Shown: piece after piece, positions 13,679 to 23,958 of the stretch | Position numbering within the stretch: the first letter of the stretch is position 1 | Layout: every line of letters begins with the position of its first letter | DNA from: Aulostomus chinensis | Taxonomy: Eukaryota > Chordata > Actinopteri > Syngnathiformes > Aulostomidae | Assembly (NCBI GenBank): GCA_037954235.1 | Contig: JBBMOA010000017.1 | Span: 466,001 to 530,000, forward strand | Length of the DNA stretch: 64,000 nucleotides | Direction: 5' to 3' | Made by a program: the position numbers and the translations under genes | The notes under the pieces: model-generated | Database searches by the model: none | What the model saw: the letters and a program-made list of their open reading frames with translations, nothing else | What the model was told of the DNA's origin: nothing

Positions 13679-13859
13679 CTGCCAAAGAGGAAAAAGAGGA
13701 AAGGTCCAGTGTGCACTCCTCCCTGTACACGTGCTCTCTGAACTTGGACATATTTGTGGAAATGAGGGAGCTTCCACTTGGCACCAAAAATGGTTGGTGC
13801 TTTTTATTAAAAAATAAATAAATTGCAAAATGTCATGTCATAGTCAATTAGAAAACTTT

Positions 13860-15292
13860 CTGGGGGAGACCTGGTCTGATAAGGAGAGACGGCATTCATT
13901 TCTAGAAATATGGCCCAGTTTATAATAGAACCAGAACCCTGACAACCCAGAGTTCAGACCAGGAAACAGAGCTGCCGTCTTACATGCTTCTCTGCGCGTC
14001 CACTAGGGGGCAGTCACCCACCCAAACCCCCATAGAGACTGTGTCTGTCCCCCGACCACGTCAGTTTATTCACTCCAGTTCTACTGTAGAGGAGTCAATC
14101 AGAAAAACCTGATCCAAGTTAACACAACCACTAAATTAACTCAAAAGAATATCAGAATTAGATGAGGACGATTAAACCTCAGACCTCTGAGGCTGAAAAC
14201 TGAACCAGTGAATGAAGTGATACCTGACAGTTGTGTTGACCTGCTGAGTCTCACTGAAGCCTGGCTGGTGACGATGAGGATGCTAGTCTGAATGAATCCA
14301 CTCCTCCAGTCACAGGAACACTCACATTCCTCCAGGCTCTGGCCCAGGAGGTGGCGCTGCTGCCATTGTTGACACCAGTTTAGTAATGAATCCCAAACCA
14401 GAAGAAGTTTCCATTCATCTGAAAGCCTGATTCTCAGTTTGTCTCCTCCAGCCTGGAAACTCTCCAGCCTCTCTGATTGATGATTGAGGACCGTCCTCCT
14501 GGTCCTGACTCTGGATTCTGATCTGAATTCTCAGAGTTTCAATCAGTTTAGTTCTAAATCAGATCAAGTCATGATTGGAGGAGACTTCAGTATTCATGAG
14601 GATGTTGATAACCACAGTCTGGTACTGCATTTCTCTCTCTTCTAGACTCAACTGGTGTCCATCAGTCTGTCCTTGAACCCCCTCACTGTCACAACCACAC
14701 CTCCACCTCCTCCTAACATGTGGAACTGAAGCTGAACATCTGGTTGTGTTTCCACAGAACGCTTTTATCAGACCACCAATCAATCACTTTGGAATTTGGA
14801 CTGATCAGCTACACTCCACTCAGGAAAACTGTAGTTTCCAGATGTTTGTCTGATCAGGCCACACCTGGATTTAAGGAAGTGGTTCCATTGGTGCTAAATT
14901 CAGTGTCATGTCCCACTGTAACAGAGGATGCTGTTGTCCACCTTCGTCCCTCCCAAACTGATCATTTTATCATAGAGCAGCAGGCACCTTAGCAACAACT
15001 CTGGACTGGCCCACTAAAACAGAAAACTATGAATCCAAGGAAACAAGCACCTTGGTACGGTTCTGGAACCTGACAGAGTCAACAAGAAACCAGAAACTGG
15101 AGAGAAGATGGTGCTGCTCCAAATTGGAGGAGTCACATGAAGTCTGGTAAGATGGCCTTAGAACCTAGAAGAAAGCCCTTGGTAGAACTAGAGCAGCAAT
15201 CCTCTTCACCCTGTACCTGCTTCCTCTAGGTCACATGATCAGGAAACACTCCATTAATGTTCACTGCTATGCTGACGACACACAACTGTACT
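13860..15292 (+). pseudogene. CR1-group LINE, 5' part (decayed)
   Basis: The segment starts with a typical fish LINE leader and continues through endonuclease-like coding sequence (LSLTEAWL near 14,250) and RT pieces, ending at the YADDTQLYS catalytic region at 15,266-15,292. Frameshifts and an internal deletion between about 14,900 and 15,200 make it inactive. A hAT element interrupts it at 15,293, and the LINE resumes at 18,087 with no loss apart from the target duplication. The L2/Rex1-like placement within the CR1 group is from motif memory only. Confidence 0.7.
15285..15292. repeat. Target site duplication, left copy
   Basis: ACTGTACT immediately left of the hAT terminus. The right copy at 18,079-18,086 reads GCTGTACT, so seven of eight bases agree, as expected for an old 8-bp hAT duplication. 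Confidence 0.8.
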
Positions 15293-18078
15293 CAGGGGTG
15301 AAAGTGGCTTAAAGGTCTTGCTGGAAATGGACGCACACCCGAAGGGCGCGCTGCCGACGAAGTTCTACGGTTTTTAATCGGTTTTGGGTGATTTTTATTC
15401 CAGTTTTCGGGTGTCTGTTCCCCACAAAACTGCAGCCCCCATAGCCCCACCCTCCAGCGCTACCCCTGGAAATGCTTTGGAAACTGCTTTTTACAGTAAC
15501 TGCCCACTACAGTGCTGACAACAGGCAGACATGAAAAAACAGATCATCAATGTCACATGATTTCTTCTTCTTGTAGGTCCTCACTGGCAGACTCCTCAGA
15601 GACAGTCTCTCCCTGGACTCACTCTCATCAAGGAGTGGCTCTGAGTCTGAATCTTCCGTGGGTCTCATTTTGCTAACTTTTTCTCCTGCTTCTTCAACTC
15701 TGTCACATTTTCTCTTAAACATGTCACTTATCTTACGTTGCATTGTGCCAAAGCAGGTCGCCAGCAGCCGAGTTCTTTGATTTTACCCTCAGGCTCAGAC
15801 CCTATGTTTGCTCAGAAGAGCAACACATCAGCAGCACTAAAACCACTACAAACACCCACTAACCAGTGTCCCAGCCCCCCAACACCCATGAGGCAGCTGG
15901 GCCAGACGGCCTGGAGCTGGTTTTCACATCCACACCCATTCAAAACCTGGTCCTGGACTGTTCTTGCTGTCAATGAGCGCGTGCAATATGTGCATTATGT
16001 GCATAATTCGCATAAATTATTATTTTTCTACCGCCAAAATAACACCTAATTTAACGCCCTAGACAAGCATGAAATTTGCTGAAATTTGGCACACTCGTCT
16101 GGTCTGGCGAAAAATTTTCAATTCTACAAAAAAATTATTCAAAAACTCAATAGCGCCACCTAGGGAGCCACAAAACTAAAGAATACATTCCTACACTCAG
16201 ACCCCTCACCTGTCTACAACAGAATGTCCACAAATTGGACAAAACTGTTAAAATGAGGACTTCTTTTACTCCCAACAAATCTATCTCCTCCTAGGACATT
16301 CATCTATCTATCACTTCCAAACTTTCACACATTTCTCTCCCAACTGTGCTGATTAAAGTTATCAAAAGTTTTTATCTGAATTACTTGGTTTGGATTTTTC
16401 AAGCCGTCAAAGTGGGGGAGACACGTTTCAGCGTCCAATGGAAGTCTATGGGGAGACGGTGTCCTCTCAGGTTCATACTGTCAAACAAACGCTTCTCACG
16501 TCTACACCATCCATCCCACAGCTCTAACAACCACACCACTGCATTCCTGACAAAAACCCCTCCAAGAACATGGTGTTCTGTGTCCCTCTGGACCAGCGTA
16601 TGCCAACTTCTTCCTCTTGTCCCACTCCAGTCCTGGTGCTCCTCCTCTCTCTCCACTCTAGCACAGATCAGAGACAGAGCAGTGGGGAGGGGTTCTTAAA
16701 GGGCCAGCTCTCAGCTCTGCTCTCACTCTAGCACAGATCAGAGACAGAGCAGTGGGGGAGGGGTTCTTAAAGGGCCAGCTCTCAGCTCTGCTCTCACTCT
16801 AGCACAGATCAAAGACAGAGCAGTGGGGAGGGGTTCTTAAAGGGCCAGCTCTCAGCTCTGCTCTCACTCTAGCACAGATCAAAGACAGAGCAGTGGGGGA
16901 GGGGTTCTTAAAGGGCCAGCTCTCAGCTCTGCTCTCACTCTAGCACAGATCAGAGACAGAGCAGTGGGGGAGGGGTTCTTAAAGGGCCAGCTCTCAGCTC
17001 TGCTCTCCACTCTAGCACAGATCAAAGACAGAGCAGTGGGGGAGGGGTTCTTAAAGGGCCAGCTCTCAGCTCTGCTCTCACTCTAGCACAGATCAAAGAC
17101 AGAGCAGTGGGGGAGGGGTTCTTAAAGGGCCAGCTCTCAGCTCTGCTCTCACTCTAGCACAGATCAGAGACAGAGCAGTGGGGGAGGGGTTCTTAAAGGG
17201 CCAGCTCTCAGCTCTGCTCTCACTCTAGCACAGATCAGAGACAGAGCAGTGGGGAGGGGTTCTTAAAGGGCCAGCTCTCAGCTCTGCTCTCACTCTAGCA
17301 CAGATCAAAGACAGAGCAGTGGGGAGGGGTTCTTAAAGGGCCAGCTCTCAGCTCTGCTCTCACTCTAACACAGATCAGAGACAGAGCAGTGGGGAGGGGT
17401 TCTTAAAGGGCCAGCTCTCAGCTCTGCTCTCACTCTAGCACAGATCAAAGACAGAGCAGTGGGGAGGGGTTCTTAAAGGGCCAGCTCTCAGCTCTGCTCT
17501 CACTCTCTGATCAGACTCAGGCTTCTAACTCCTCAACTACAAGGCCTCCACACTGGACCAGGACACCCTGGGATTCAGGCCAGGGCTCAGGCCCTCACAA
17601 CGCTGCTTGCAGCTTGAATTTTCTTTCTCTTTTTTATTCGTTCCATGAAAGCAGAACGCGTGTGGTTTTAACCAATCAACACTAACAATGCTGGTAACAT
17701 GACCCACGTGTCCGTCTGTCAGCCAACCAGAAACGCCTCGCATGCTGAGATGCGCTCATGGGCTGGACTCGGTGTCAAGGCGGTTTCACACTGAACGCGC
17801 AAGGCACAGGCTGTGCGGGGGAAGTCCATTCATTGTGTATGTCACGCTGTGACGTCACATGAGCGCAAACCAAGCCCAGCAACTCTGTAGTGCTGTGCGT
17901 GCTTGTGCCCCACCCTGCGCAGCGCAGCGCGTCTGCCGCGTTCAGAGTGAAACTGCCGTCAGACGTCTTTTTCTTTCTTTAATATGGGATTTTGACAGCT
18001 CCCTTCTCCTCCTTTTTTTTACCAGAACTCCGTTCCGAAATGCGTTCCGGTAAAATATCCGGCTCACTTTCACCCCTG
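15293..18078. mobile_element. hAT-family DNA transposon (2.79 kb), non-autonomous or decayed
   Basis: The left end reads CAGGGGTGAAAGTG and the right end is its complement, CACTTTCACCCCTG. CAGGGGTG is a classic hAT terminus, and the element is flanked by an 8-bp duplication with one mismatch. It sits inside a LINE whose sequence reads through once the element is removed, which proves the insertion. No intact transposase is present. A minus-strand frame at 15,507-15,743 opens with MQRKISDMFKRK, followed by an acidic stretch, and could be the remains of a transposase N-terminus. A 70-bp minisatellite occupies 16,656-17,510. Confidence 0.85.
16656..17510. repeat. 70-bp minisatellite, about 12 copies, inside the hAT element
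   Basis: About twelve near-identical tandem units of 70-71 bp, each containing CTCTAGCACAGATCA, ACAGAGCAGTGGGG and TTCTTAAAGGGCCAGCTCTC. Copies differ by AGAG/AAAG and by one G in the run, so variants are interspersed. The array lies entirely between the hAT termini. Confidence 0.95.
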
Positions 18079-18086
18079 GCTGTACT
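18079..18086. repeat. Target site duplication, right copy
   Basis: GCTGTACT directly follows the right hAT terminus and pairs with ACTGTACT at 15,285-15,292. Confidence 0.8.
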
Positions 18087-19905
18087 CATCAATGATCCAC
18101 ATGGAACAAACCAGCTGACTGAACTGGAGGCCTGTCTGAAGGACAGGAAACATGGAGGACCATCATTTCCTTTATTAAACTCTGATAAACTGAAGTTCTG
18201 GTGCTGGGCCCAAACACCTGAGGACCACCTGATCTGATGAGACAGGTACCCTGGATGGCACCACCCTGGCCCCCAGCACCACCGTAGGAACCTAGGAGTT
18301 CTCTTTGACCAGGACCCTTTAACTCCCACATTCAACAAATCTCCAGGACGCCTTCTTCCATCTACATAACATCGCTAAGATCAGACACATCCTGGCTCAA
18401 GAAGATGCAGAAAAACTAGTCCCTGCTTTTGTCACTTCTAGGCTGGATTACTGCACCTCCCTCCTACCAGGCTGGACTAACAGGTCCCTAAAGACTCTCC
18501 AGCTGGTCCAGAACGCTGCTGCTCATGTGTTGACTAGAACTGGTAGCAGAGACCAGGTCTCTCCTGGACTGCTTCTCTGCATGGCTCCCTGTCAGATTCA
18601 GAACAGAATTTAAAATTCTCCTTCCACCATCAAAGTCCTCAACAATCAGGCTCCTTCATCCCTGACAGAGCTCCTAGTCCCCTATGATCCAGCTAGAACC
18701 CTTCACTCCCAGGATGCAGGGTTCCTGCTGGTTCCTAGAGTTCTAACAGTAGAATGGAGCCAGAGCCTTCAGCTATCAGGCTCCCTTCCTGTGAAACCGT
18801 CTCCCAGTTTCAGTCCAGGACCCAGACCCCCGCTCTAGGTTTAAGAGCAGACTTAAGACCTCCTTGTTGATCAGGCTTATAGTCAGGACTGCTTAGGCTG
18901 GCCTTAGAACTGCTGCTATAGGCTCAGACTGCTGGGATCTCCCATGATGCACTGGGCTTCTCTCTCTTCCTCCTGTCCTCATACGTGTTACTGACTCCTC
19001 TTCTTCTCCCCTCATCCCAGATCCTGGTGCTGCTGGAGGAGGCTCCAGACCTGAAGAGGCTCCAGCTGCCACCCGTAGCTCCACCTGCTCACGTCCCCGT
19101 CTGTCCATCAGTCTCTCCTCCTTTCTCTCTCTTTATCTCTGTCCCTCTCTCTCCTCCTGTCTCTCTGTCTTCCTCCATTCTCTCTCTTTGTCTCTGTCCA
19201 TCAGTCTCTCCTCCTTTCTCTCACTCTTTATCTCTGTCCCTCTCTTTCCTTCTGTCTCTCTGTCTTCCTCCATTCTCTGTCTTTGTCTCTGTCCATCAGT
19301 CTCTCCTCCTTTCTCTCTCTCTTTATCTCTGTCCCTCTCTCTCCTTCTGTCTCTCTGTCTTCCTCCATTCTCTGTCTTTGTCTCTGTCCATCAGTCTCTC
19401 CTCCTTTCTCTCACTCTTTATCTCTGTCCCTCTCTCTCCTTCTGTCTCTCTGTCTTCCTCCATTCTCTGTCTTTGTCTCTGTCCATCAGTCTCTCCTCCT
19501 TTCTCTCTCTCTTTATCTCTGTCCCTCTCTTTCCTTCTGTCTCTCTGTCTTCCTCCATTCTCTGTCTTTGTCTCTGTCCATCAGTCTCTCCTCCTTTCTC
19601 TCACTCTTTATCTCTGTCCCTCTCTCTCCTTCTGTCTCTCTGTCTTCCTCCATTCTCTGTCTTTGTCTCTGTCCTGCTCTCCTGCTCTCTCTCCGTCCCC
19701 ACTGATCCTGGATCTGCTCCACCTTCCTGCTGGTAAAGGAAGGTTCTGGTGGCTGCTGTTGCAGGATGTGCTGCTGATGGAGAATTGTTGGGTGGAGGTT
19801 CATTGAAGGAGGGAGGTGCTGGACCTGCTCTACTTGGACAGAGTCAGGACAGAACTTTGGTTGGGGTTTGGTGCCAAACAAATAAAACTGACTTGACTTG
19901 ACTCA
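18087..19905 (+). pseudogene. CR1-group LINE, 3' part of RT and 3'UTR
   Basis: Continues the LINE broken at 15,292. Decayed C-terminal coding includes the LVQNAAA-like and LEACLKD-like regions and the usual tail near 18,830 where other LINEs read FKSRLKTFLFD. The 3'UTR contains a CT-rich 95-bp minisatellite (19,093-19,675) and ends with AATAAAACTGACTTGACTTG, a short tandem tail of the kind CR1/L2 elements carry. Multiple frameshifts make it inactive. A second copy of the 3'UTR lies on the opposite strand at 36,745-37,435. Confidence 0.75.
19093..19675. repeat. 95-bp CT-rich minisatellite in the LINE 3'UTR, about six copies
   Basis: The unit contains TCCATCAGTCTCTCCTCC, TTTATCTCTGTCCCTCTC and GTCTTCCTCCATTCTCTG and repeats every 95 bp. 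Because 95 is not a multiple of three and the repeat is stop-poor, all plus frames look open. These are not genes. Confidence 0.92.
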
Positions 19906-20159
19906 AATATTTTACATCATTTAAAAAGTCACACAAACTACAAAACAAACAAACAGATTAATACAAAAAAAGGTGACTGTTATGAAACCTGGGTAGTTCC
20001 TCACTGCTATCAGGCCCAGGTGTCTTTGTGTGCCTCAAGATGTGCAAAAGGGCTGAAACATCCATTTCTAAATTCCACTGCATTGATAGATGAAATGTAT
20101 GGTTTCTTATCTTATATCTGATTATAGTTTTTGTCATCAGCACATCACATCAATAATCC
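19906..20159. other. Unassigned AT-rich spacer
   Basis: Sequence between the LINE tail and the next LINE relic. Nothing is recognisable. Confidence 0.4.
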
Positions 20160-20615
20160 TGTTCTTAAGCTAATTTAGAAAAGCCCAAGAACCAGTGGAA
20201 GAGCAGAGAATATCAGAGAGAACACCATTGATTCTAACACACTGTGAACTATGTGTCCCAAAATCTAAAATCCAACAAGTAATGTTAAAATTCAGCTTAA
20301 ATTCATCGAGAAGTTTCTCTGCAAGCAAATGTGTCTGTCTTGTATTAAGAACAGAGGAAAAAACAAAGAGCAGAAGTCTAGTGGTGGAAATGGGGGTCTC
20401 AAGATGGTGGAAAAGGCTGTTCAGCAACGTCACAGTGTCATCATCAACACCTCCGTCTCATGCACCTGAATCACCTGCTTCATCACCTTCTCAAACACCT
20501 TCATCACAAGAGGAGTGAGGGAAGCAGGTCTGAAGTCATTCAGAGATTTGGGATTAGAGCATTTTGCAACAGGGACAACAGTGTAGTGTTTCCAAATATC
20601 CGTAATTTTCTGTTT
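20160..20615 (-). pseudogene. LINE reverse-transcriptase fragment
   Basis: On the minus strand, in shifted frames, one reads NPKSLNDFRPASLTPLVMK (RT entry), then FEKVMKQV, and later a degraded FVDFSSAFNT block followed by HLLAEKLL and SQCVRINGVLSD. This is the central RT of a fish non-LTR retrotransposon, truncated at both ends and frameshifted. A LINE fragment in the inverted-repeat arms (about 50,470-50,925) reads a related region (VRVNQGLSESKVVNTGVP). Confidence 0.7.
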
Positions 20616-20619
20616 CCTT

Positions 20620-22769
20620 TTTTTAACCTGTCCTGTTCAGCAGTAGCATCCATGTTCCTGCTGCCTTGTTGTACTGAAGCAGTTTTACTCTTCAAAGGAG
20701 GAACCTGATAAACTCCTCCTATCACCATTTATGTTTAATTTTATTAGGAATGGTGTTGGTTCATTGATCAAGCTACCGGACTGAGGACAGGAGAGAGAAC
20801 AGGGACAGGACGGGGAAGACAAGGGGGGGGGGGGAGACACAAAAACAACAATAGCAAAAAACAACAACAATAACAACAGAAAAAAAGAAAAACATTGGTT
20901 GCAGGATTTCCAATGCAAATTTACCATTTCCATCCATCGTCATCTTCATCTTAGTCCTTACTAGTAAGGGTCGTGGGGGGTGGAGCCTATCCCAGCATCT
21001 ACGGGCGAGAGGTGGGGTTCACCCTGGACAGGTCGCCAGTCCATCGCAGGGCCAACATACAGAGACGAACAACCATTCACACTCACAGTCATACCCACGG
21101 TCAATTTAGAGAATCAATCAGCCTCGTCCCCAAATTGATGTCTTTGGACTGTGGAGGAAGCTGGAGTACCAGAGAGAACCCACGCAGACACGGGGAGAAC
21201 ATGGAGACTCACCCAGAAAGATCCCGTGCCCGAGCCGGGACTCGAACCCGGAACCTTCTTGCTGTGAGGCCACAGTGCTGACCACTGCACCACCGTGCAG
21301 CCCAATTTACCATTTGGTTTAATATAATTTAAAATAGGGAGGCAGACCACTCGCCCCAAGAACCCAAGTCGGGCCCCCAGGCCCAGTCTAAGGCCCCACC
21401 CCCTGCCAGGGCATAGACCCCCTGCCCAGCCTTGGTGCAGTCAGCAACAGGGCAGTGATGAAACCACTCCCTGCCCCAGCCACCCCCCCCCCCCCCATCC
21501 CAACATGGGTGCGGGGTGCGTGTTGTGCGTGGGAATGTAGATGTGATGGTGTGGATGACTAGAATGTAGTTAAAATTGGGGGGAGGCACCCAGGGCATGG
21601 GAGCCCCGCCGGTTGCAGACGGCAGAGACTCTCAGTACATCCTCATGCACTCCCCCAAGCCCTCGATGTCTACTATGTGATTAAAATTGGGGGGTCCAGC
21701 CCCTCAAGGCCTAGTGTCACAGAAGATGTGGTGTGATGGGACAGAGAGGTGATAAGAGGGCATGAAGCAAGGCCCGGACCTGCAGGGGGCCAGCTTCCAG
21801 ACTGGCCCCGCTGGCCACCACCATCACCGCCTGCAACCAGCCGACAGGGAATCCAGCCCTCCTGGTCCAGGGTCACACCAGAGCACCAAGGGACACCGTC
21901 CAGAGATCTGGACAGAGGGTCCACCACCCCGTCATGTGAGGGCAGGGAGGACCCAGGCCCACCGTGCGCGGCAGGCCCCCCAGCCAGCAGCTCATGGTCA
22001 TGGCACCTAGTCCGATCTGCACTGAGGAGGCCAGCCCCCACCCCTCCTTTGTTCCCCGACATCCTCCCATTGTCCGGGAGCAGTGACAGTCCAAGATGCC
22101 GTGCCACGGCTCAGCCCTCCCAAGGACAGGGCCAAGGCAAGCGCACCCCGCCCAAACGCAGGCGAGACCCCCCGGGGGGTGCGGGCAGGGTCCCTGGCCG
22201 GCAGGTCCCAAGTCCCTCTTCATCTACCTTCCTCTCTATCCCTCTCCGTCCCGATCTTCCCCTCGTCATCCCTCTCCCCCTCCCTCCACCCCCCTCCTAT
22301 CTCTTGCTCCCCTACTTAACCCGCCTCCTCCCAGCTTCCAAGGGCAACTGTGCCCCAAGCCGCCACAGTGGGCCCCGGCATGCCCCGCCAACATGCAGGG
22401 ACCAGGCCGGCGCCGCACCCACCCAGTGTGGGACCCCACCGGGAGACCGGCATGGACCCCAGCCACCAGGGCTCAGGCCCCAGACCGCCCGCATAGCGGG
22501 GAAGCCCCGACCCAGCCCAATGACCACCCAACCCCCAATCCCACAGGGTGCCACCATGCTAGGGGAAGCAGCCCCCACGTCCCCCACACTATCCCACGCA
22601 GGTGAGACCCAAAGCAGCCCCCAGAGGCAGTGACCCCGGGCCCACCAGCCCAGTGAGCCGCTGGACACCCAAGGAAGCCAGAGTCCACCCGCCCCAGGGC
22701 CAGAGCCACGAAGCCCAGTCCCCCCCATCGAAACTATGTGATGGATTTAATTATCGGAGACCAGATTTG
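20620..22769 (-). mobile_element. L1-type LINE 3'UTR, with a nested SINE-like repeat
   Basis: This directly follows the L1 ORF2 stop on the minus strand: a long GC/C-rich stretch (21,330-22,760), then AATTATATTAAAC, the nested repeat (20,933-21,305), a TTATTGTTGTTG-rich tract, and an AATAAAATTAAACATAAA end near 20,740. A second copy of its last ~0.7 kb is at 62,495-63,210 in the same orientation. A further piece of the GC-rich part recurs at 30,546-30,865. The open frames here in both strands result from high GC and are not genes. Confidence 0.7.
20933..21305 (+). repeat. SINE-like dispersed teleost repeat, copy 1
   Basis: Begins with CCATCCATCGTCATC, then GGGTCGTGGGGGGTGGAGCC, TATCCCAGC, GACAGGTCGCCAGTCCATCG, TTTGGACTGTGGAGGAAGC, GGGGAGAACATGGAGAC, and ends GACCACTGCACCACCGTGC. 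Flanking AATTTACCATT on both sides looks like a target duplication. I know this as a very common fish repeat but do not assign it to a named family. Other copies in the window: 30,340-30,545 with tail, 50,047-50,300, 51,553-51,800, 56,290-56,527 and 62,818-63,183. Confidence 0.8.
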
Positions 22770-23958
22770 TTAGAACTCTGCCGATCGACTTTCCTCCCAA
22801 GCAGACATTCTCTCCATGGAAATGTGGTCTAATAAAAGGTTTCTATATTGAGTCATGCTTAGGTTGTTCTTGGATTTCCAATTCATCAGGATGGCCTTCT
22901 TTGCGATGCTTAGAGCAGTGAGGAGCATGCAAGATTTGTTTACTTCCATATTAACATTAGTGAGGTCACCTAGCACACAAAGTGAGGGGGAGATGGGGTT
23001 GGGGTACCCTGACCACCGTGATAGGTCTTTACAAACCCTCTGCCAAAAATTAACAGGTGTACAAAGCCATACAGCATGCAGATAGCAGTCTGGTGAGCCA
23101 GTCACACAATATGGACAAATGTTTGTTTGTGTGAGGCCCATCTGGAACATCCTTTGTCCTGTGTAGTGGGTTCTGTGGAGAACCTTGTAATTTATTAATT
23201 GTAGGTTACCACTGCGAATCATTCTAAATGTGTTGGAGCAGATTTCTATCCAAAAGTTAGGGTGTGGGTTGATCGACCCATTTGGATGAAGGAATAGAGA
23301 TTATAAATTCTGTTGTAGAAACTATTGAGTTAATTTTAGACAGTAGCTTAGGGGGTGAAAGCTGTAAAAAATCTGTTATTCTTGGTGGGAGCTCTAAGTC
23401 TAACTGGGTAAGGTCAAACCGTGCCTGTATTATAGATTTGAGCTGAAGATATTCCAGAACTTTGTTTTTGTTAATACGATAATTTGCTGTAATTTGGTTA
23501 AATTCTATGAATGCTTTGTCTTGGAAGATCTGCTCTAGATTTTTAATCCCTTTATCGGCCCATGCAGCAAAATGTATTGTTTTTTTATTTTGCAGGATGT
23601 CAGGATTGTTCCAGACAGGCGTGAGCCTGCATGGGGTGTTCGAGAGCCCATTGCTCTTGAGAAGTTCCCACCAGGCTATGAGGGTGTTGCTGATGCTAAG
23701 ACACTTAAAGCAGCTGTGATGCTTGATAACAGGGCTGATAAAAGGGAGATCAGAGATTTGGATTTCTTTGCAGAATGTTTGTTCAGTATCGAGCCATGCT
23801 TGGTCTAATGAGTTTGGCTTGAACCATTTTAGTATGTATTGTAATCTATTGGCCAAGTAGTAATTATAAAAATTTGGTAGTTCCAAGCCACCATAGTCTT
23901 TACTCTTTAGTAAAGTCTTTAGGGTAATACGTGGTGGTTTAGCTTTCCAGAGAAACAC
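22770..23958 (-). pseudogene. L1-type LINE ORF2 C-terminal fragment, 5'-truncated
   Basis: The minus strand reads FLWKAKPPRITLKTLLKSK, then GGLELPNFYNYYLANRL, the hallmark of the L1 ORF2 region after the RT. A further block follows with VLHRTHYTGQRM and a zinc-knuckle-like CPYC...H...C. There is one break between the two blocks near 23,230-23,260. The copy begins abruptly at 23,958 and so is 5'-truncated, as most L1 copies are. It is inactive. Confidence 0.85.

Noticed and set aside
18985..19806. 273-codon Ser/Leu/Cys-rich plus-strand frame
   Set aside because: Created by the CT-rich 95-bp minisatellite in a LINE 3'UTR. The same array is open in all three plus frames.
21673..22832. Several Pro/Gly-rich frames of 80-290 codons on both strands
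   Set aside because: GC-rich L1 3'UTR with few stops. The sequence recurs at 30.6-30.9 kb without keeping any frame.
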